Shown here one piece after another: positions 8,898 through 17,120 of a stretch of 46,105 nt of DNA (position 1 is its first letter; each line of letters opens with the position of its first letter). Where the stretch lies: NCBI GenBank assembly GCA_022824665.1, contig JAJDZL010000159.1:1-46105 (forward strand), given 5' to 3'. The position numbers and the translations under genes are program-made. A model generated the notes under the pieces. It did not search any database, was not told the DNA's origin, and was given only the letters and a program-made list of their open reading frames with translations. The stretch is from Gammaproteobacteria bacterium. GTDB taxonomy: Bacteria > Pseudomonadota > Gammaproteobacteria > Arenicellales > JAJDZL01.

Positions 8898-9698
8898 TTA
8901 ACGAACAATGACGTCAAACGGGTAGTCAGAAATAAGCACCAGGACAGTGCTGTCGCCTGGTTGACCGCTGGCGCGCAACTTGGAATGAACAAATGCTGCG
9001 CTTCGCCAGGTTCCGTGCAGCTCTCTTGGGTCAAGAACGACCGGCTGCAACAAGGTGTTGGTGATTCTGACTGCGGTAACGAAATGCTGCGTTGTCTGCC
9101 AGCTTGCAATTGGTGCTGCTGAAACTGCACCGGCACATAAGGTCGGCATTCTCTTTGCGCATCGAAAAATGTTTTGTGACGATTGGTCAACCGGCAGACG
9201 CTGAATACCCGGCAAATCACGCAATAAACGCTTGGGAGCATAGAGCTGTTGAACGACCCACCGAGTCAGGGTGACATAACCGTAGTCAATTGCCGAAGAA
9301 TGACGCGGCGCTTCAGGCGTCGCCCGTTCAGACCGGATGACGATGGGTTGACTAAAACTCTCCCCGTGCTGAGCTCTGATTTGTAGAACGAGCCTTCCCA
9401 CCGGTTCTGCAATCAACACGACTCGTGTGGGCTGAATGTCCTCCTTGGCCAGCAGCCAAAGGTGGTTGCCAACAATCTGCACCGTTAGTTTTTGCCGAAC
9501 CTCCGGGGGAATCCCAAGTCGCAATACGTCCGCATCCGGAAACGTAATTCGCTGCTCGAACCCAACTGATAAATCGATTTCCAATGGCACTTGGGGCCAG
9601 TAGTAAGATATTGCCGAATCCCCACCGTAGCTTATTTGTGAATATAGGCAAACAACGCAAATCGCGATTCGTTGATTCGTGAACATTCGCTTTTTCAT
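8898..9698 (-). CDS. TraK-like ICE protein, PFL_4704 family (TIGR03749)
   Basis: Predicted periplasmic, secretin-like component of the T4SS core, matching TraK/VirB9 in position. It has an N-terminal signal sequence followed by the family start pattern (YYWPQVPLEIDLSVGFEQRITFP), LRLGIPPEV and RVVLIAEP. Length is 266 aa. It overlaps the TraE-like gene by 4 bp and ends just before the TraB-like gene. The order E-K-B is as in F and in PFGI-1-type elements. Family assignment rests on the sequence pattern and on gene order together. Confidence 0.8.
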   Translation of the reverse strand: MKKRMFTNQRIAICVVCLYSQISYGGDSAISYYWPQVPLEIDLSVGFEQRITFPDADVLRLGIPPEVRQKLTVQIVGNHLWLLAKEDIQPTRVVLIAEPVGRLVLQIRAQHGESFSQPIVIRSERATPEAPRHSSAIDYGYVTLTRWVVQQLYAPKRLLRDLPGIQRLPVDQSSQNIFRCAKRMPTLCAGAVSAAPIASWQTTQHFVTAVRITNTLLQPVVLDPRELHGTWRSAAFVHSKLRASGQPGDSTVLVLISDYPFDVIVR

Positions 9699-10312
9699 GA
9701 CTCATCAACAACGATTCGCTGCGGCAATTTCGGCATTAAGTCAAGTAGCAGACCCCAAGGGTTGAATTCCGGATCGATCGATTTGGAGACTACCCGCAGA
9801 AAATAACGGATCGTTACATTCTTTACCGAGACGCCGCCGATATCTTCTTTCAACTCGACATCTATCGTAACGTTCCAGTTGCCTGCCTCATCAAGGCTGA
9901 CCGCATCGCGGAAATTAGCGTTATCCAGCGGCAAAAGAAATCGTGTGCGGCCCAATAACTCGGCGGCGCGTTTTTCGCTGTCATGTTTTAACCACGCTTT
10001 AAATTCAGGCGTGAGAAATTCAGTCAGACGTTCGAGGTTTTCGGGGTAGTCCTTGAAACAGTCATGGGGGCAGCGATTCAACTGCTGCCAGATGTATCCG
10101 GCAAAGTTGTAGACTTCCCAGGGGTTGATTGTGTTCAGCGAAATTTGACTGCCGTACCGCAAGTCCGGAGGAATGCTGATGCGCTGGACCCGGGTTGAGT
10201 GATGCCATCCCAACAGGGCGGCAATCAGGCATACAGCCAGCACCACAGAAATTGCTCTTAAGGTAACAATATGACTGTATAAATTTGCATCAGCATGCAA
10301 ATAGCGTCTCAT
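9695..10312 (-). CDS. TraE/VirB8-like ICE protein, PFL_4703 family (TIGR03746)
   Basis: Bitopic inner-membrane protein of the T4SS, 205 aa. One transmembrane helix lies at about residues 17-37, followed by a periplasmic domain. The segment SLNTINPWEVYNFAGYIWQQ and the FLTPEF motif match the PFL_4703 family, which replaces TraE/VirB8. It starts 3 bp after the stop of the TIGR03750 gene and overlaps the next gene by 4 bp. No sign of truncation. Confidence 0.82.
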   Translation of the reverse strand: MRRYLHADANLYSHIVTLRAISVVLAVCLIAALLGWHHSTRVQRISIPPDLRYGSQISLNTINPWEVYNFAGYIWQQLNRCPHDCFKDYPENLERLTEFLTPEFKAWLKHDSEKRAAELLGRTRFLLPLDNANFRDAVSLDEAGNWNVTIDVELKEDIGGVSVKNVTIRYFLRVVSKSIDPEFNPWGLLLDLMPKLPQRIVVDES

Positions 10313-10315
10313 GAT

Positions 10316-10663
10316 CTAGGACTCTCTGACTGTTGACCAATGCCCGGATTTGTAAACCAGGTGTTGGCATAGCAGTGGGTGAATTTCACAAAAAAACCAG
10401 CGCAGATGCCAGCCCTCAGGTTTGCCCAACTTGACGGTTTTCAGAACAGTTGCTATGGCCGCAACGAATATGAGCAATCCTGCGACAAACAAAGCAAAAC
10501 CCACGAACAGGCCATGCAGACCATCAAGTACAGTAAAGCCGATCACCAAAGCGATCGGCAACCACCCGCATCCAACACAAAGTGAGATCGAATAGAGCTC
10601 GCTGGCACTGCAGCCTTTATAAAGACGGGTTTCGTAATCCAGCAGGGCGCACGGACTGGGCAT
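10316..10663 (-). CDS. TraL-like membrane protein, TIGR03750/DUF3487 family
   Basis: Small inner-membrane protein (115 aa) with two hydrophobic helices, in the TraL/VirB3 position. The start at 10663 gives MPSPCALLDYETRLYKGCSASELY, matching the family's 'NrePvvfrGlTtdEl' N-terminus; the longer frame to 10774 only overlaps the pilin-like gene. Near the C-terminus VKLGKPEGWHLR fits the conserved 'rlKrgkPegy' motif. It starts 2 bp after the stop of the gene before it. Confidence 0.8.
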   Translation of the reverse strand: MPSPCALLDYETRLYKGCSASELYSISLCVGCGWLPIALVIGFTVLDGLHGLFVGFALFVAGLLIFVAAIATVLKTVKLGKPEGWHLRWFFCEIHPLLCQHLVYKSGHWSTVRES

Positions 10664-10665
10664 GA

Positions 10666-11061
10666 CTAGATGGAAAGCATGTCGCTGAGTCGTTCGGATC
10701 CCCACCAGGCTCCGAAAATTACAATAAGGATGACGAGCATGCCAGCGCCAAAATAAACGCTGAACCGGCCCCATTCTCCTTTTCTTCTTGCATCATTGAC
10801 CTCGGCAATCAGTCCGCTCGAAAAGCCGATTAGAGCAAATACAACGATAATCGTCAGGCCGAGAAAGATGATGTACCGGATGCTCGCAACGACATAAGCG
10901 ATCGGATCGTCGGAACTGAAGGTTTCGGTGCCTATTTTTGGTGGTTCAGGGAGAATATTTTGCGCTTCGCAAGTGAGGGCGATCAAGTAAATGACCACGC
11001 CCAGCAATACTGTCAGCAAGCGTGAGTTGATGTGCTTAGAGAAAATGTTTGAGTTATCCAT
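10666..11061 (-). CDS. ICE membrane protein, PFL_4702 family (TIGR03745), pilin-like
   Basis: 131-aa protein with a long N-terminal signal region (to about SLTCEA), a short ILPEPP linker and two further hydrophobic helices, the layout of conjugative pilin precursors (TraA/VirB2/TrbC). The order pilin-like, L, E, K, B, V, C agrees with F. The motif GEWGRFSVYFGAG before the last helix is seen in PFL_4702 proteins. Whether the product is polymerised into a pilus is inference from family and position. Confidence 0.75.
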   Translation of the reverse strand: MDNSNIFSKHINSRLLTVLLGVVIYLIALTCEAQNILPEPPKIGTETFSSDDPIAYVVASIRYIIFLGLTIIVVFALIGFSSGLIAEVNDARRKGEWGRFSVYFGAGMLVILIVIFGAWWGSERLSDMLSI

Positions 11062-11062
11062 A

Positions 11063-11284
11063 TTAGAAAAAAGCGATTAATGTCAAAATGATCAGTACAA
11101 CAAACAATGAGCGAAGACATTCGAATATCAGATCAATGAAATCAATCTGATGGCTGCGCAATTGTCCAAGTGAACAGTGCACCACCCAAATCCACCAGGC
11201 AATCGCCGTCGACGCCAGGCTGCTGGCGATGATGATGTTCAATACCTCGAAGTTGAATCCTGCGGAGAGGGCTAAAGTATTCAT
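11063..11284 (-). CDS. Small ICE membrane protein, PFL_4701 family (TIGR03758/DUF3262)
   Basis: 73-aa protein with two hydrophobic helices (about residues 14-35 and 50-72). Size, topology and position just upstream of the PFL_4702 gene match the PFL_4701/DUF3262 family of G-type conjugation clusters. It is 1 bp from the downstream gene and 3 bp from the upstream one, so it is clearly part of the operon. The function is unknown. Confidence 0.72.
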   Translation of the reverse strand: MNTLALSAGFNFEVLNIIIASSLASTAIAWWIWVVHCSLGQLRSHQIDFIDLIFECLRSLFVVLIILTLIAFF

Positions 11285-11287
11285 CGA

Positions 11288-11677
11288 CTAGCGTCCGTAA
11301 TTTCCTGCGATCGGATCGAGTGTTCTCGGTGTGTATACCGGTGTGCGGATATGGGCTTGAATGCCTTGCGAGATTGACAGAAAATCAGTCCGCAGCTGAT
11401 AGTAATCGAACCTCAGGCGCGCGTCCGGATCAGCACTCGATTCAGCTTCCCTGACCAGTGCTTCCAACTCCTCAATCATTGTGACCAGCCTGATCAACAC
11501 CTGAACTTCCGAAGAGTTGGTGCGAGTGACCAAAATCGGCTGCTGAACATAGTGAATGCTGTCCTGATTGGGCAAAGGTCCCGAGACCAGTTCGACGTTG
11601 GCGCTCTTGTGTGTCGTGCAGCCTGCCAAACCCACAACCGCGATCAGGACAAGGGCAACTTTTTTATAGCAATTCAT
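11288..11677 (-). CDS. RAQPRD-family ICE lipoprotein (TIGR01690)
   Basis: 129-aa protein starting at the ATG at 11677, which gives a lipoprotein signal ending LAGC. The C-terminal half matches the RAQPRD family (LEALVREAESSADPDARLRF, then YYQLRTDF and GIQAHI, then PRTLDPIAGNYGR). The eponymous motif itself is not conserved. The longer frame to 11770 would hide the signal. In PFGI-1-type elements this gene follows TraD and a TIGR03747 membrane protein; here it directly follows the PFL_4693 gene. Confidence 0.78.
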   Translation of the reverse strand: MNCYKKVALVLIAVVGLAGCTTHKSANVELVSGPLPNQDSIHYVQQPILVTRTNSSEVQVLIRLVTMIEELEALVREAESSADPDARLRFDYYQLRTDFLSISQGIQAHIRTPVYTPRTLDPIAGNYGR

Positions 11678-11777
11678 AGTCAAGGTCCATATAGATCGTT
11701 CGTGAATGTTCACTGAAATGGGAATCGAGTATTCGATCGGGTGATTTTCGACAGGTGAATTGCACTGCATGACAAGT

Positions 11778-12434
11778 CTAGTTCGCGCGGTAAATTCCTG
11801 GTTTGACGTCGAGCATGCGTCCTTCGGCCTGTTTGATCGTGATCATCCCCGAACGCAACTCCTGCAGCGGAATTTGATTAACAATTGCCCAGGCGCGCAA
11901 GTCTGTCCTGGCAAGTCTGTCCTGAACATAAATGACCAGGGAGCCACCGTTCGCAACGTGTTCGATGGACTGTGCCAGCTGTCTGCTACAGCTTGAATCA
12001 CTGCATTCGGTGGATGTGATCAACAGTAATCGGTCATCTCGGTGAGATTTCAGCGATACCTGTGTTGCAAGGGTTTTCACTGCCTCCAAGTAAGCGCTTT
12101 CGAACTTCAGAATCGCTGAGTTCACTTCAATCTGCTGTCGGGCCAGGATTGTTGCGTAGTGATTTCTTTGTTCATCAGTGTGTGAAAAAATCCCCAACCA
12201 TTCAATCGGAGTTAAATTGGGTGACAGCAATCCCTGGTACCGTAATTGCAGGTCCTTCACCTGAGAGAACTCGTCATGAGTCAGGCTCCAGGCGGCGGCA
12301 GTTTGAATTTCGGATTCTGTTAATTCAGAGTCAACACGATCGCTTACCTGAACGGAATCCTGTGTGTTTCCTGGTACGGCTACCACGAAAAAAAGCACGA
12401 TCGCTTTCAATCTGAGTATGTATCTGAGGTTCAT
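11778..12434 (-). CDS. ICE protein, PFL_4693 family (TIGR03759)
   Basis: Predicted exported protein of 218 aa. The start at 12434 gives a signal peptide (MNLRYILRLKAIVLFFVVAV). The mature part has AAAWSLTHDEF, LSPNLTPIEWLGIFSHTDEQRNHYA and FESAYLEAV, the pattern of the PFL_4693 family. In related elements a lytic transglycosylase, PFL_4695 and the TraD coupling protein come next. Here none is present and RAQPRD follows after about 100 bp. Function unknown. Confidence 0.78.
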   Translation of the reverse strand: MNLRYILRLKAIVLFFVVAVPGNTQDSVQVSDRVDSELTESEIQTAAAWSLTHDEFSQVKDLQLRYQGLLSPNLTPIEWLGIFSHTDEQRNHYATILARQQIEVNSAILKFESAYLEAVKTLATQVSLKSHRDDRLLLITSTECSDSSCSRQLAQSIEHVANGGSLVIYVQDRLARTDLRAWAIVNQIPLQELRSGMITIKQAEGRMLDVKPGIYRAN

Positions 12435-12527
12435 TTTGTGGCCGGAATTGCGTTGCTGGTCTTTGTTTAATCTGCGGCTTGGCATGGTCTCGATGCGTGC
12501 ACGGAAAATCGTAGAACGGTTTGGGGA

Positions 12528-13232
12528 CTACCCTGACACACGGAGCTGTACTTGTGTTCCTGACTCCGACTCAAAAACTGCCGAGCGGGCATCTGGATCG
12601 ACACGGATCAGTAGCCAGCCGGCACGCGACGCGTGCGGTTCGATCATAGCCATTTTGCCAGCAAGTTCTATGACTGCATTCCACTTGTTGTTCCAGCGGT
12701 CTATGGCAATCAAACGAAAAGGTGGCTGCCGTGTTTTCTGTACAGCATCTGCCTGCCTGCGTTCAGCAAGAGTCGCCGAGAGCTCGGCGAGCGTAATTTC
12801 CATGTTCTCAAATCGTTGTTCAATCAGGTTCACCACCGACCGCTGATGTGCGATGGATGATTCAAGCTTTGGCAGTAATTCGTGGAACGGTTGCAGCCGG
12901 TCATCGAAGTACAACAGTGCATCGTTTTGTTGTTTCAGGCCCAAACTGATTTGTTCCATTTGGGCAATTAACGCTGGATCGTTTGTCGCGACCGGTGAGG
13001 CAGGTTCCAAAGCGTCTGGCGCCATTGCAGCAACCGACTCAGGTACGAGTGAACCGGATGGTAATAATTGCGGTTCCGGCTGGAGTAATTCGGAATCTAC
13101 AAATTCTTCGATGGAAGTTGGAGCCACTTCGACTCGCGGTGTTTGCGCGTAAAAAAGCCATAGCGATCCAATGCCACTGCTAAGCGCTGCTGCAACCGCA
13201 ATAAGTAGTACCGGTTTACGGAGGAGTTTCAT
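12528..13232 (-). CDS. Membrane-anchored protein with a PilP/TraP-like C-terminal domain (unassigned)
   Basis: I do not recognise this 234-aa protein with certainty. It has an N-terminal transmembrane helix (about residues 9-29), a Pro/Glu-rich linker, a predicted coiled coil (about 88-160) and a small C-terminal domain (PFRLIAIDRWNNKWNAVIEL, then GWLLIRVD). That domain recalls C-terminal domains of PilP/TraP-type proteins, which link inner and outer membrane parts of pilus machines. It lies between the pilus cluster and the T4SS cluster and might connect them; that is inference. A modest TAAGG ribosome-binding site precedes the ATG. Confidence 0.55.
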   Translation of the reverse strand: MKLLRKPVLLIAVAAALSSGIGSLWLFYAQTPRVEVAPTSIEEFVDSELLQPEPQLLPSGSLVPESVAAMAPDALEPASPVATNDPALIAQMEQISLGLKQQNDALLYFDDRLQPFHELLPKLESSIAHQRSVVNLIEQRFENMEITLAELSATLAERRQADAVQKTRQPPFRLIAIDRWNNKWNAVIELAGKMAMIEPHASRAGWLLIRVDPDARSAVFESESGTQVQLRVSG

Positions 13233-13410
13233 CTATGCCTTACCAGTAAGGTCCGCTTTTGTCATTTTGTCGCCAGTAGCACACAACATCCTGACGATCT
13301 GAACAGGTGTTGGATTCATTTTTTCGTGAAACCAAAAAAAAATGCAAAAAAAACCGTAAATTCATCACAAGCAGTTTTTTGAGTGCCTCAAATATTGATT
13401 ATTTTCGCGC

Positions 13411-13872
13411 TCATTCAGCGACCATCAAATGAAGTTCTAAATGAACACAATTGACTATATGAATGACAAACGCGGTTAGCCCGAGACCAACGCCAAAAGG
13501 CTTTTCCAACCTGTGCGGGTAGCAGATCAGCATGATCAGCGCACCACCAACCAGTAAATGGGGAAGAAACTGAATTCCGAGCCAGGCACCAAGAGCACCC
13601 AGGTATTTGGCATCTCCATAGCCAATGCCTGAATATCCTCGGCAGCAAATTTGCATTTTCCGCAATGATTGAACACACAAATATCCGATTAGTGCGCCAA
13701 GCAAGGATGAATGGAAAGTGACGAAAATATCAAATAAGGCGATCAACAGCCCACCGATTGCGAGGGGGATGGTAATGCAGTCTGGCAGACGGTTATTCCG
13801 ATGATCTTCGGCAATGAGTAGCGCCACCGCCAGCGTGAACACCAAAAGCAGCAGTGCTTGCAAGACCATCAC
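13411..13872 (-). CDS. pilU: Prepilin peptidase, A24 family (PilU-like)
   Basis: Inner-membrane aspartic protease that cleaves type IV prepilins. It is 153 aa and lacks the N-terminal methyltransferase domain of PilD, as in R64 PilU. The two catalytic aspartates are visible: one in the LIAEDHRNNRLPD region and one in the GYGDAKYLGALGAWLG motif. Several hydrophobic helices surround them. In R64 the order is pilS-T-U-V; here pilV lies between pilS and this gene, and no pilT-like lytic transglycosylase is present. Confidence 0.8.
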   Translation of the reverse strand: MMVLQALLLLVFTLAVALLIAEDHRNNRLPDCITIPLAIGGLLIALFDIFVTFHSSLLGALIGYLCVQSLRKMQICCRGYSGIGYGDAKYLGALGAWLGIQFLPHLLVGGALIMLICYPHRLEKPFGVGLGLTAFVIHIVNCVHLELHLMVAE

Positions 13873-14012
13873 CCAAACTCAATCTGCATCCAATTGCCAA
13901 TTTGTCAGCAACGGGCGCTCATCATTCGTTCTGTGCTTGAGAAAATTCAGGCAGTCAAGGGTCGGTTTGTGTCATTTTGAGAATTTGGCATTTGTTGTCA
14001 TTTGGTGATGCG

Positions 14013-14429
14013 CTATCGGCATTTATTCACACCATGTTCACAATAGCCGTCGCAATTTCCATTGCTCACAAAACAGCAATTCTGGTACAGCGTCACAGTA
14101 TGACTGTCGCACTTAAGGGTCGAAAGATTGCGCGTCTTGTAGCTAAATGTTTTTGAGTCATAGCTCCAACGACCGCAGAAATAACATGACCCTCCACAAC
14201 TTGTTTGGCCTGGATTTGCCCTCAGCACTTCAGCCCGTGAAGGCGTGCATGATTCAGGGATTGTAGGTTGACGAGAAATCGACCGAATATCTGACGTATT
14301 CTTCATAATTCTTACACGATTGTTAGCGATAGCAGTGACATTACTGTCTACTGTTCCTGTCACTCTAACCAAATCAGATGCGTTTTCTGATATATCGCCG
14401 CGTTGACTATGAAGCGCCCTTATATTGGT
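14013..14429 (-). pseudogene. C-terminal cysteine-rich tip region of PilV, cut off by an in-frame TGA
   Basis: This stretch is open in the same frame as pilV and directly continues it after the single stop TGA at 14430-14432. The first about 60 codons keep a stalk-like pattern of regularly spaced hydrophobics (GDISENASDLVRV, then VDSNVTAIANNRV). The last about 80 residues hold ten cysteines (SCTP, SCGGSC, FCGRW, KCDSH, NCC, NCDGYC, KCR), typical of an adhesin tip. Either it is the tip lost by a nonsense change, or it is made by readthrough, or the TGA is a sequencing error. An internal ATG or GTG could also start it, but a signal or prepilin leader is lacking. Confidence 0.65.
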
Positions 14430-15452
14430 TCAGATATTTTGTTCATTGTCACGGACTCGTACAGTCAATTGTGTCACGTCATTATCGATCCGTATTACGT
14501 CAGGGGCTTGGTTAAGGCGTTCAAATCCTGCACCGGAAACTCCGTTTGGCACATCAACTTTAAGTTGATCAAACTCAGCCGATGAGACTTGCAGCGTGTT
14601 TGCGTCGATTCGTCCTGCTACTTTCAGGTCACCGGTGGTTGTTTGAACTTCTACATCGCCAGGGCCCTGTACGACAAGACCGGAGGCGTTCATGTTAACT
14701 TGCATGCCGTTTTGGAAATTCACTCCGCCCGTCATTTCATTACCGCCGTCCAGCCGCAGGAAAGGTGCATCGCCTGCTGCTAATGCGCCAATTCTTGCTT
14801 GCAGCCGGGCCAGGTCGTCAACTGCATCCTGATCGTAGTTCGGGTTGTTTACATTAACAATGACTACAGCCGGGTCCGGCTCAGCAAATTCCAATTGAAA
14901 GAACTCCAGCACGCCGGCACCGGTTTCTTCAGAAGCTGTCCGGAATGCCGCGGCGGCGAGGTCTGGCCGGGAATCAGGCAATCCGTCGCCGTTCGAGTCC
15001 GCACCGCTTCGGAAAACGCCGAAATCTATTGTACCGAGCGTGCCTGCAGAAGAGATTTGCACATCGATTTCGAGGTCGCCAAACGTTGTTGGTGTGTTCG
15101 AATTTAATTGGGCATAGGGAACAGTTGTTGCAGAACTGAAGCTGCACGGCAGAAATTGAACGCCAGCCGGATTGCTGCAATCCTGCAGGTTGGTAATGTT
15201 ATAGATTCCGTCCGTTGCAGGCGGACTCTCAGCGAGCCAGGTTGATGCGGCGCGGGCATATGCTGCAATTGCCCGCCCGGCATTGCGAGCGTTTTCGACT
15301 TCCAGTTGATTTAACCTCGTTTGTGCCCAAACAATCAGTATCGTGATCCCCACCGCGAGAACGATTAATGTCTCGACAAGGGTAATTGCACCTTTATCGC
15401 GAAGATCAGACCTGCGATCACAGCGTGTTTGTCGCCGATGAAATAGACGCAT
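14430..15452 (-). CDS. pilV: PilV-like minor pilin/adhesin (ends at an in-frame TGA)
   Basis: Minor type IVb pilin that carries the adhesin at the pilus tip and, in R64, recognises recipient cells. The start at 15452 lies 2 bp after the pilS stop. The prepilin signal is DKGAITLVETLIVL, with the conserved Glu; a long alpha-helix follows, then a PilV-like body (GGNEMTGGVNFQNGMQVNMN and a beta-strand-rich stalk). The 340-aa product stops at TGA 14430-14432. The same frame stays open for 138 more codons with a cysteine-rich end, so the full protein would be about 480 residues. No Rci recombinase or recognisable shufflon repeats were found. Confidence 0.75.
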   Translation of the reverse strand: MRLFHRRQTRCDRRSDLRDKGAITLVETLIVLAVGITILIVWAQTRLNQLEVENARNAGRAIAAYARAASTWLAESPPATDGIYNITNLQDCSNPAGVQFLPCSFSSATTVPYAQLNSNTPTTFGDLEIDVQISSAGTLGTIDFGVFRSGADSNGDGLPDSRPDLAAAAFRTASEETGAGVLEFFQLEFAEPDPAVVIVNVNNPNYDQDAVDDLARLQARIGALAAGDAPFLRLDGGNEMTGGVNFQNGMQVNMNASGLVVQGPGDVEVQTTTGDLKVAGRIDANTLQVSSAEFDQLKVDVPNGVSGAGFERLNQAPDVIRIDNDVTQLTVRVRDNEQNI

Positions 15453-15454
15453 GA

Positions 15455-16051
15455 CTAACCGCGAAATGTCCACGTGACATCGTTCGGCGGATTGTCTGCA
15501 CATAGCGTGGCGATATCCGCAGCGGCTGATTCGTCAGGACCGGTATTGGGATCATCCTGCGCAGTGATGTCAAGCGTTTTGCCGCCGATTTCGACTGATT
15601 CTGACATCTCCGCGGTCGTTGCGACCAGTGATGTGCAGGCCGCCTGTGGCATTTGCGAAAATTCGATTGTAAAGGATTGGCCAGCTCCATTGATCTCGAC
15701 ATCACCGCTCCAGGGATGTTGAGGTGAGGTTTGTCCTTGAATTAGAAAATGCTGCGGGAATCCCGCCAGATTACGAGCGAGTGCTGTATTCAGCCCGCCG
15801 AAGTTATTGCGGACACCGAACGTCATACGTACACTGGATACAATTTGAGTCAGGCCGCTCATGCCGGTTGATGCGTTGCGAGCCGCTACGAGTGCGGGAA
15901 TTCCCGCAAATACCACAGCCAGAACCGTTGCGCCGACTCCTAGTGCAATCAGTGTTTCAGCCACAGTAATTGCTCCTTTTTCTCTGTCGGAGGGGGATTT
16001 CCTTCGCCAGGCTCTATTGAGTAATTTAATCAGTAATTGAACAAATTTCAT
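15455..16051 (-). CDS. pilS: Type IVb major pilin PilS
   Basis: Prepilin of the R64/BfpA-like thin pilus, 198 aa from the ATG at 16051; the longer frame to 16150 runs into pilR. The leader ends REKGAITVAETLIAL, matching the signal of the PilV protein next to it, so one peptidase (PilU) probably processes both. The body has the PilS pattern (NNFGGLNTALA, HPWSGDVEI, FTIEFSQMPQAAC) and two well-spaced cysteines for the C-terminal disulfide. It follows pilR after 25 bp. Confidence 0.85.
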   Translation of the reverse strand: MKFVQLLIKLLNRAWRRKSPSDREKGAITVAETLIALGVGATVLAVVFAGIPALVAARNASTGMSGLTQIVSSVRMTFGVRNNFGGLNTALARNLAGFPQHFLIQGQTSPQHPWSGDVEINGAGQSFTIEFSQMPQAACTSLVATTAEMSESVEIGGKTLDITAQDDPNTGPDESAAADIATLCADNPPNDVTWTFRG

Positions 16052-16076
16052 GGTTTGACTCCTTGAATAAGTGTGG

Positions 16077-17120
16077 TTAAAAACTAGAGTTCTGGACGGT
16101 GAACACGACGCGTGCAATACCGATGTAAATCCACACAGCAATACCGCCAATGATCAGCAGTAGAACTGAGGATAGCGTCTTGGTCGCTCTGTTGAGTTTC
16201 TCAAGTGCGCGTTCCAGATCCTCATCAGCGATTCGCTCTGCATGAGACGTAAAGTCGCCCACGCGCTCATAGATTCGCAAAGTATCGAGTGTTTCTGCTG
16301 AAAACAGCCCGGTGTCGAGTGCCATATCAACACCATCGCCACGATAAAGGTTTGAACGCATGCTCCGTACGTGGTATGCCAGGTAGCTTGGCAGACCGCT
16401 TTCCAGCAGTCGAAGCGCCTTGATCCGTTGGACACCAGCTTGCATTAGCGCCAACAGGGCACACAGAACTTCAGGCCCCGAAAACCGTCTGTATAGAACA
16501 AACGGCGGATACCAGTCCAGTCTTTGACGAATTGGTCCCGACCAGCGCGGCGCAGCCCATATTGAAAGTGCGACTACAGCAAAAAATATGACACTGAGAG
16601 TGATGCCCCAGGTCGACAGGAATTCCGAAAATGCCAAAACACTGAGGGATACCTGTGGCCATCTGGATTTATCCAGGATATTGGTCATCACGGACAGTGC
16701 ATATCCTGGTACCAGTGCTACGACAAAACCACCGCCGAACAGCAGAATCATTGGGTAGGTTAAACCGGCGATTAGCGTCGACCTTAACTTGGATCTGACC
16801 ATCGCCATACGTGCCGCCTGTTCAAAGCCTTCTGCGATCCTGCCTTCCTGCGTGATTTGAAGAATTGCCAACTCTTCCTTTGGTGCCCAACCGGCCGCCC
16901 CGGTCGCAAACCCCTGTGACCGAATCGCCTTTCGTTGATGCGTAACGAAGTGTGAGCAAACCGATTCTTCCGCTTTACTCTCCCATATAAACTCGAGTGC
17001 GGCAGCAATGGGAATATCTGAATGGCTAAGTGATGCTAACCGTTGCCACAAACGAGCGCGTTTGGACGCTGCGATGCGAAATCGAAAACGGTGCAGCAGT
17101 TCGAACGCGTCTTTAAGCAT
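16077..17120 (-). CDS. pilR: Type IVb pilus inner-membrane platform protein PilR (GspF family)
   Basis: Polytopic inner-membrane platform of the pilus machine, 347 aa from the ATG at 17120, which overlaps the end of pilQ (ATGCTTAA). Two copies of the GspF-type domain are seen (GFATGAAGWAPKEELAILQ and the LYRRFSGPEVLCALLALMQAG region), each followed by hydrophobic helices near residues 140-180 and 320-345. It works with the PilQ ATPase. The longer frame to 17222 is not needed. Confidence 0.82.
   Translation of the reverse strand: MLKDAFELLHRFRFRIAASKRARLWQRLASLSHSDIPIAAALEFIWESKAEESVCSHFVTHQRKAIRSQGFATGAAGWAPKEELAILQITQEGRIAEGFEQAARMAMVRSKLRSTLIAGLTYPMILLFGGGFVVALVPGYALSVMTNILDKSRWPQVSLSVLAFSEFLSTWGITLSVIFFAVVALSIWAAPRWSGPIRQRLDWYPPFVLYRRFSGPEVLCALLALMQAGVQRIKALRLLESGLPSYLAYHVRSMRSNLYRGDGVDMALDTGLFSAETLDTLRIYERVGDFTSHAERIADEDLERALEKLNRATKTLSSVLLLIIGGIAVWIYIGIARVVFTVQNSSF

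Noticed and set aside
13334-13355. A-runs that would be T-runs for the minus-strand pilus transcript (possible terminator)
   Set aside because: No GC-rich stem directly before the T-runs; only a weak 5-bp stem (TTGAG/CTCAA) lies about 50 bp earlier.
13873-14429. Possible shufflon at the pilV 3' end
   Set aside because: No repeated inversion sites and no Rci-type recombinase gene; only one tip-coding frame is seen.
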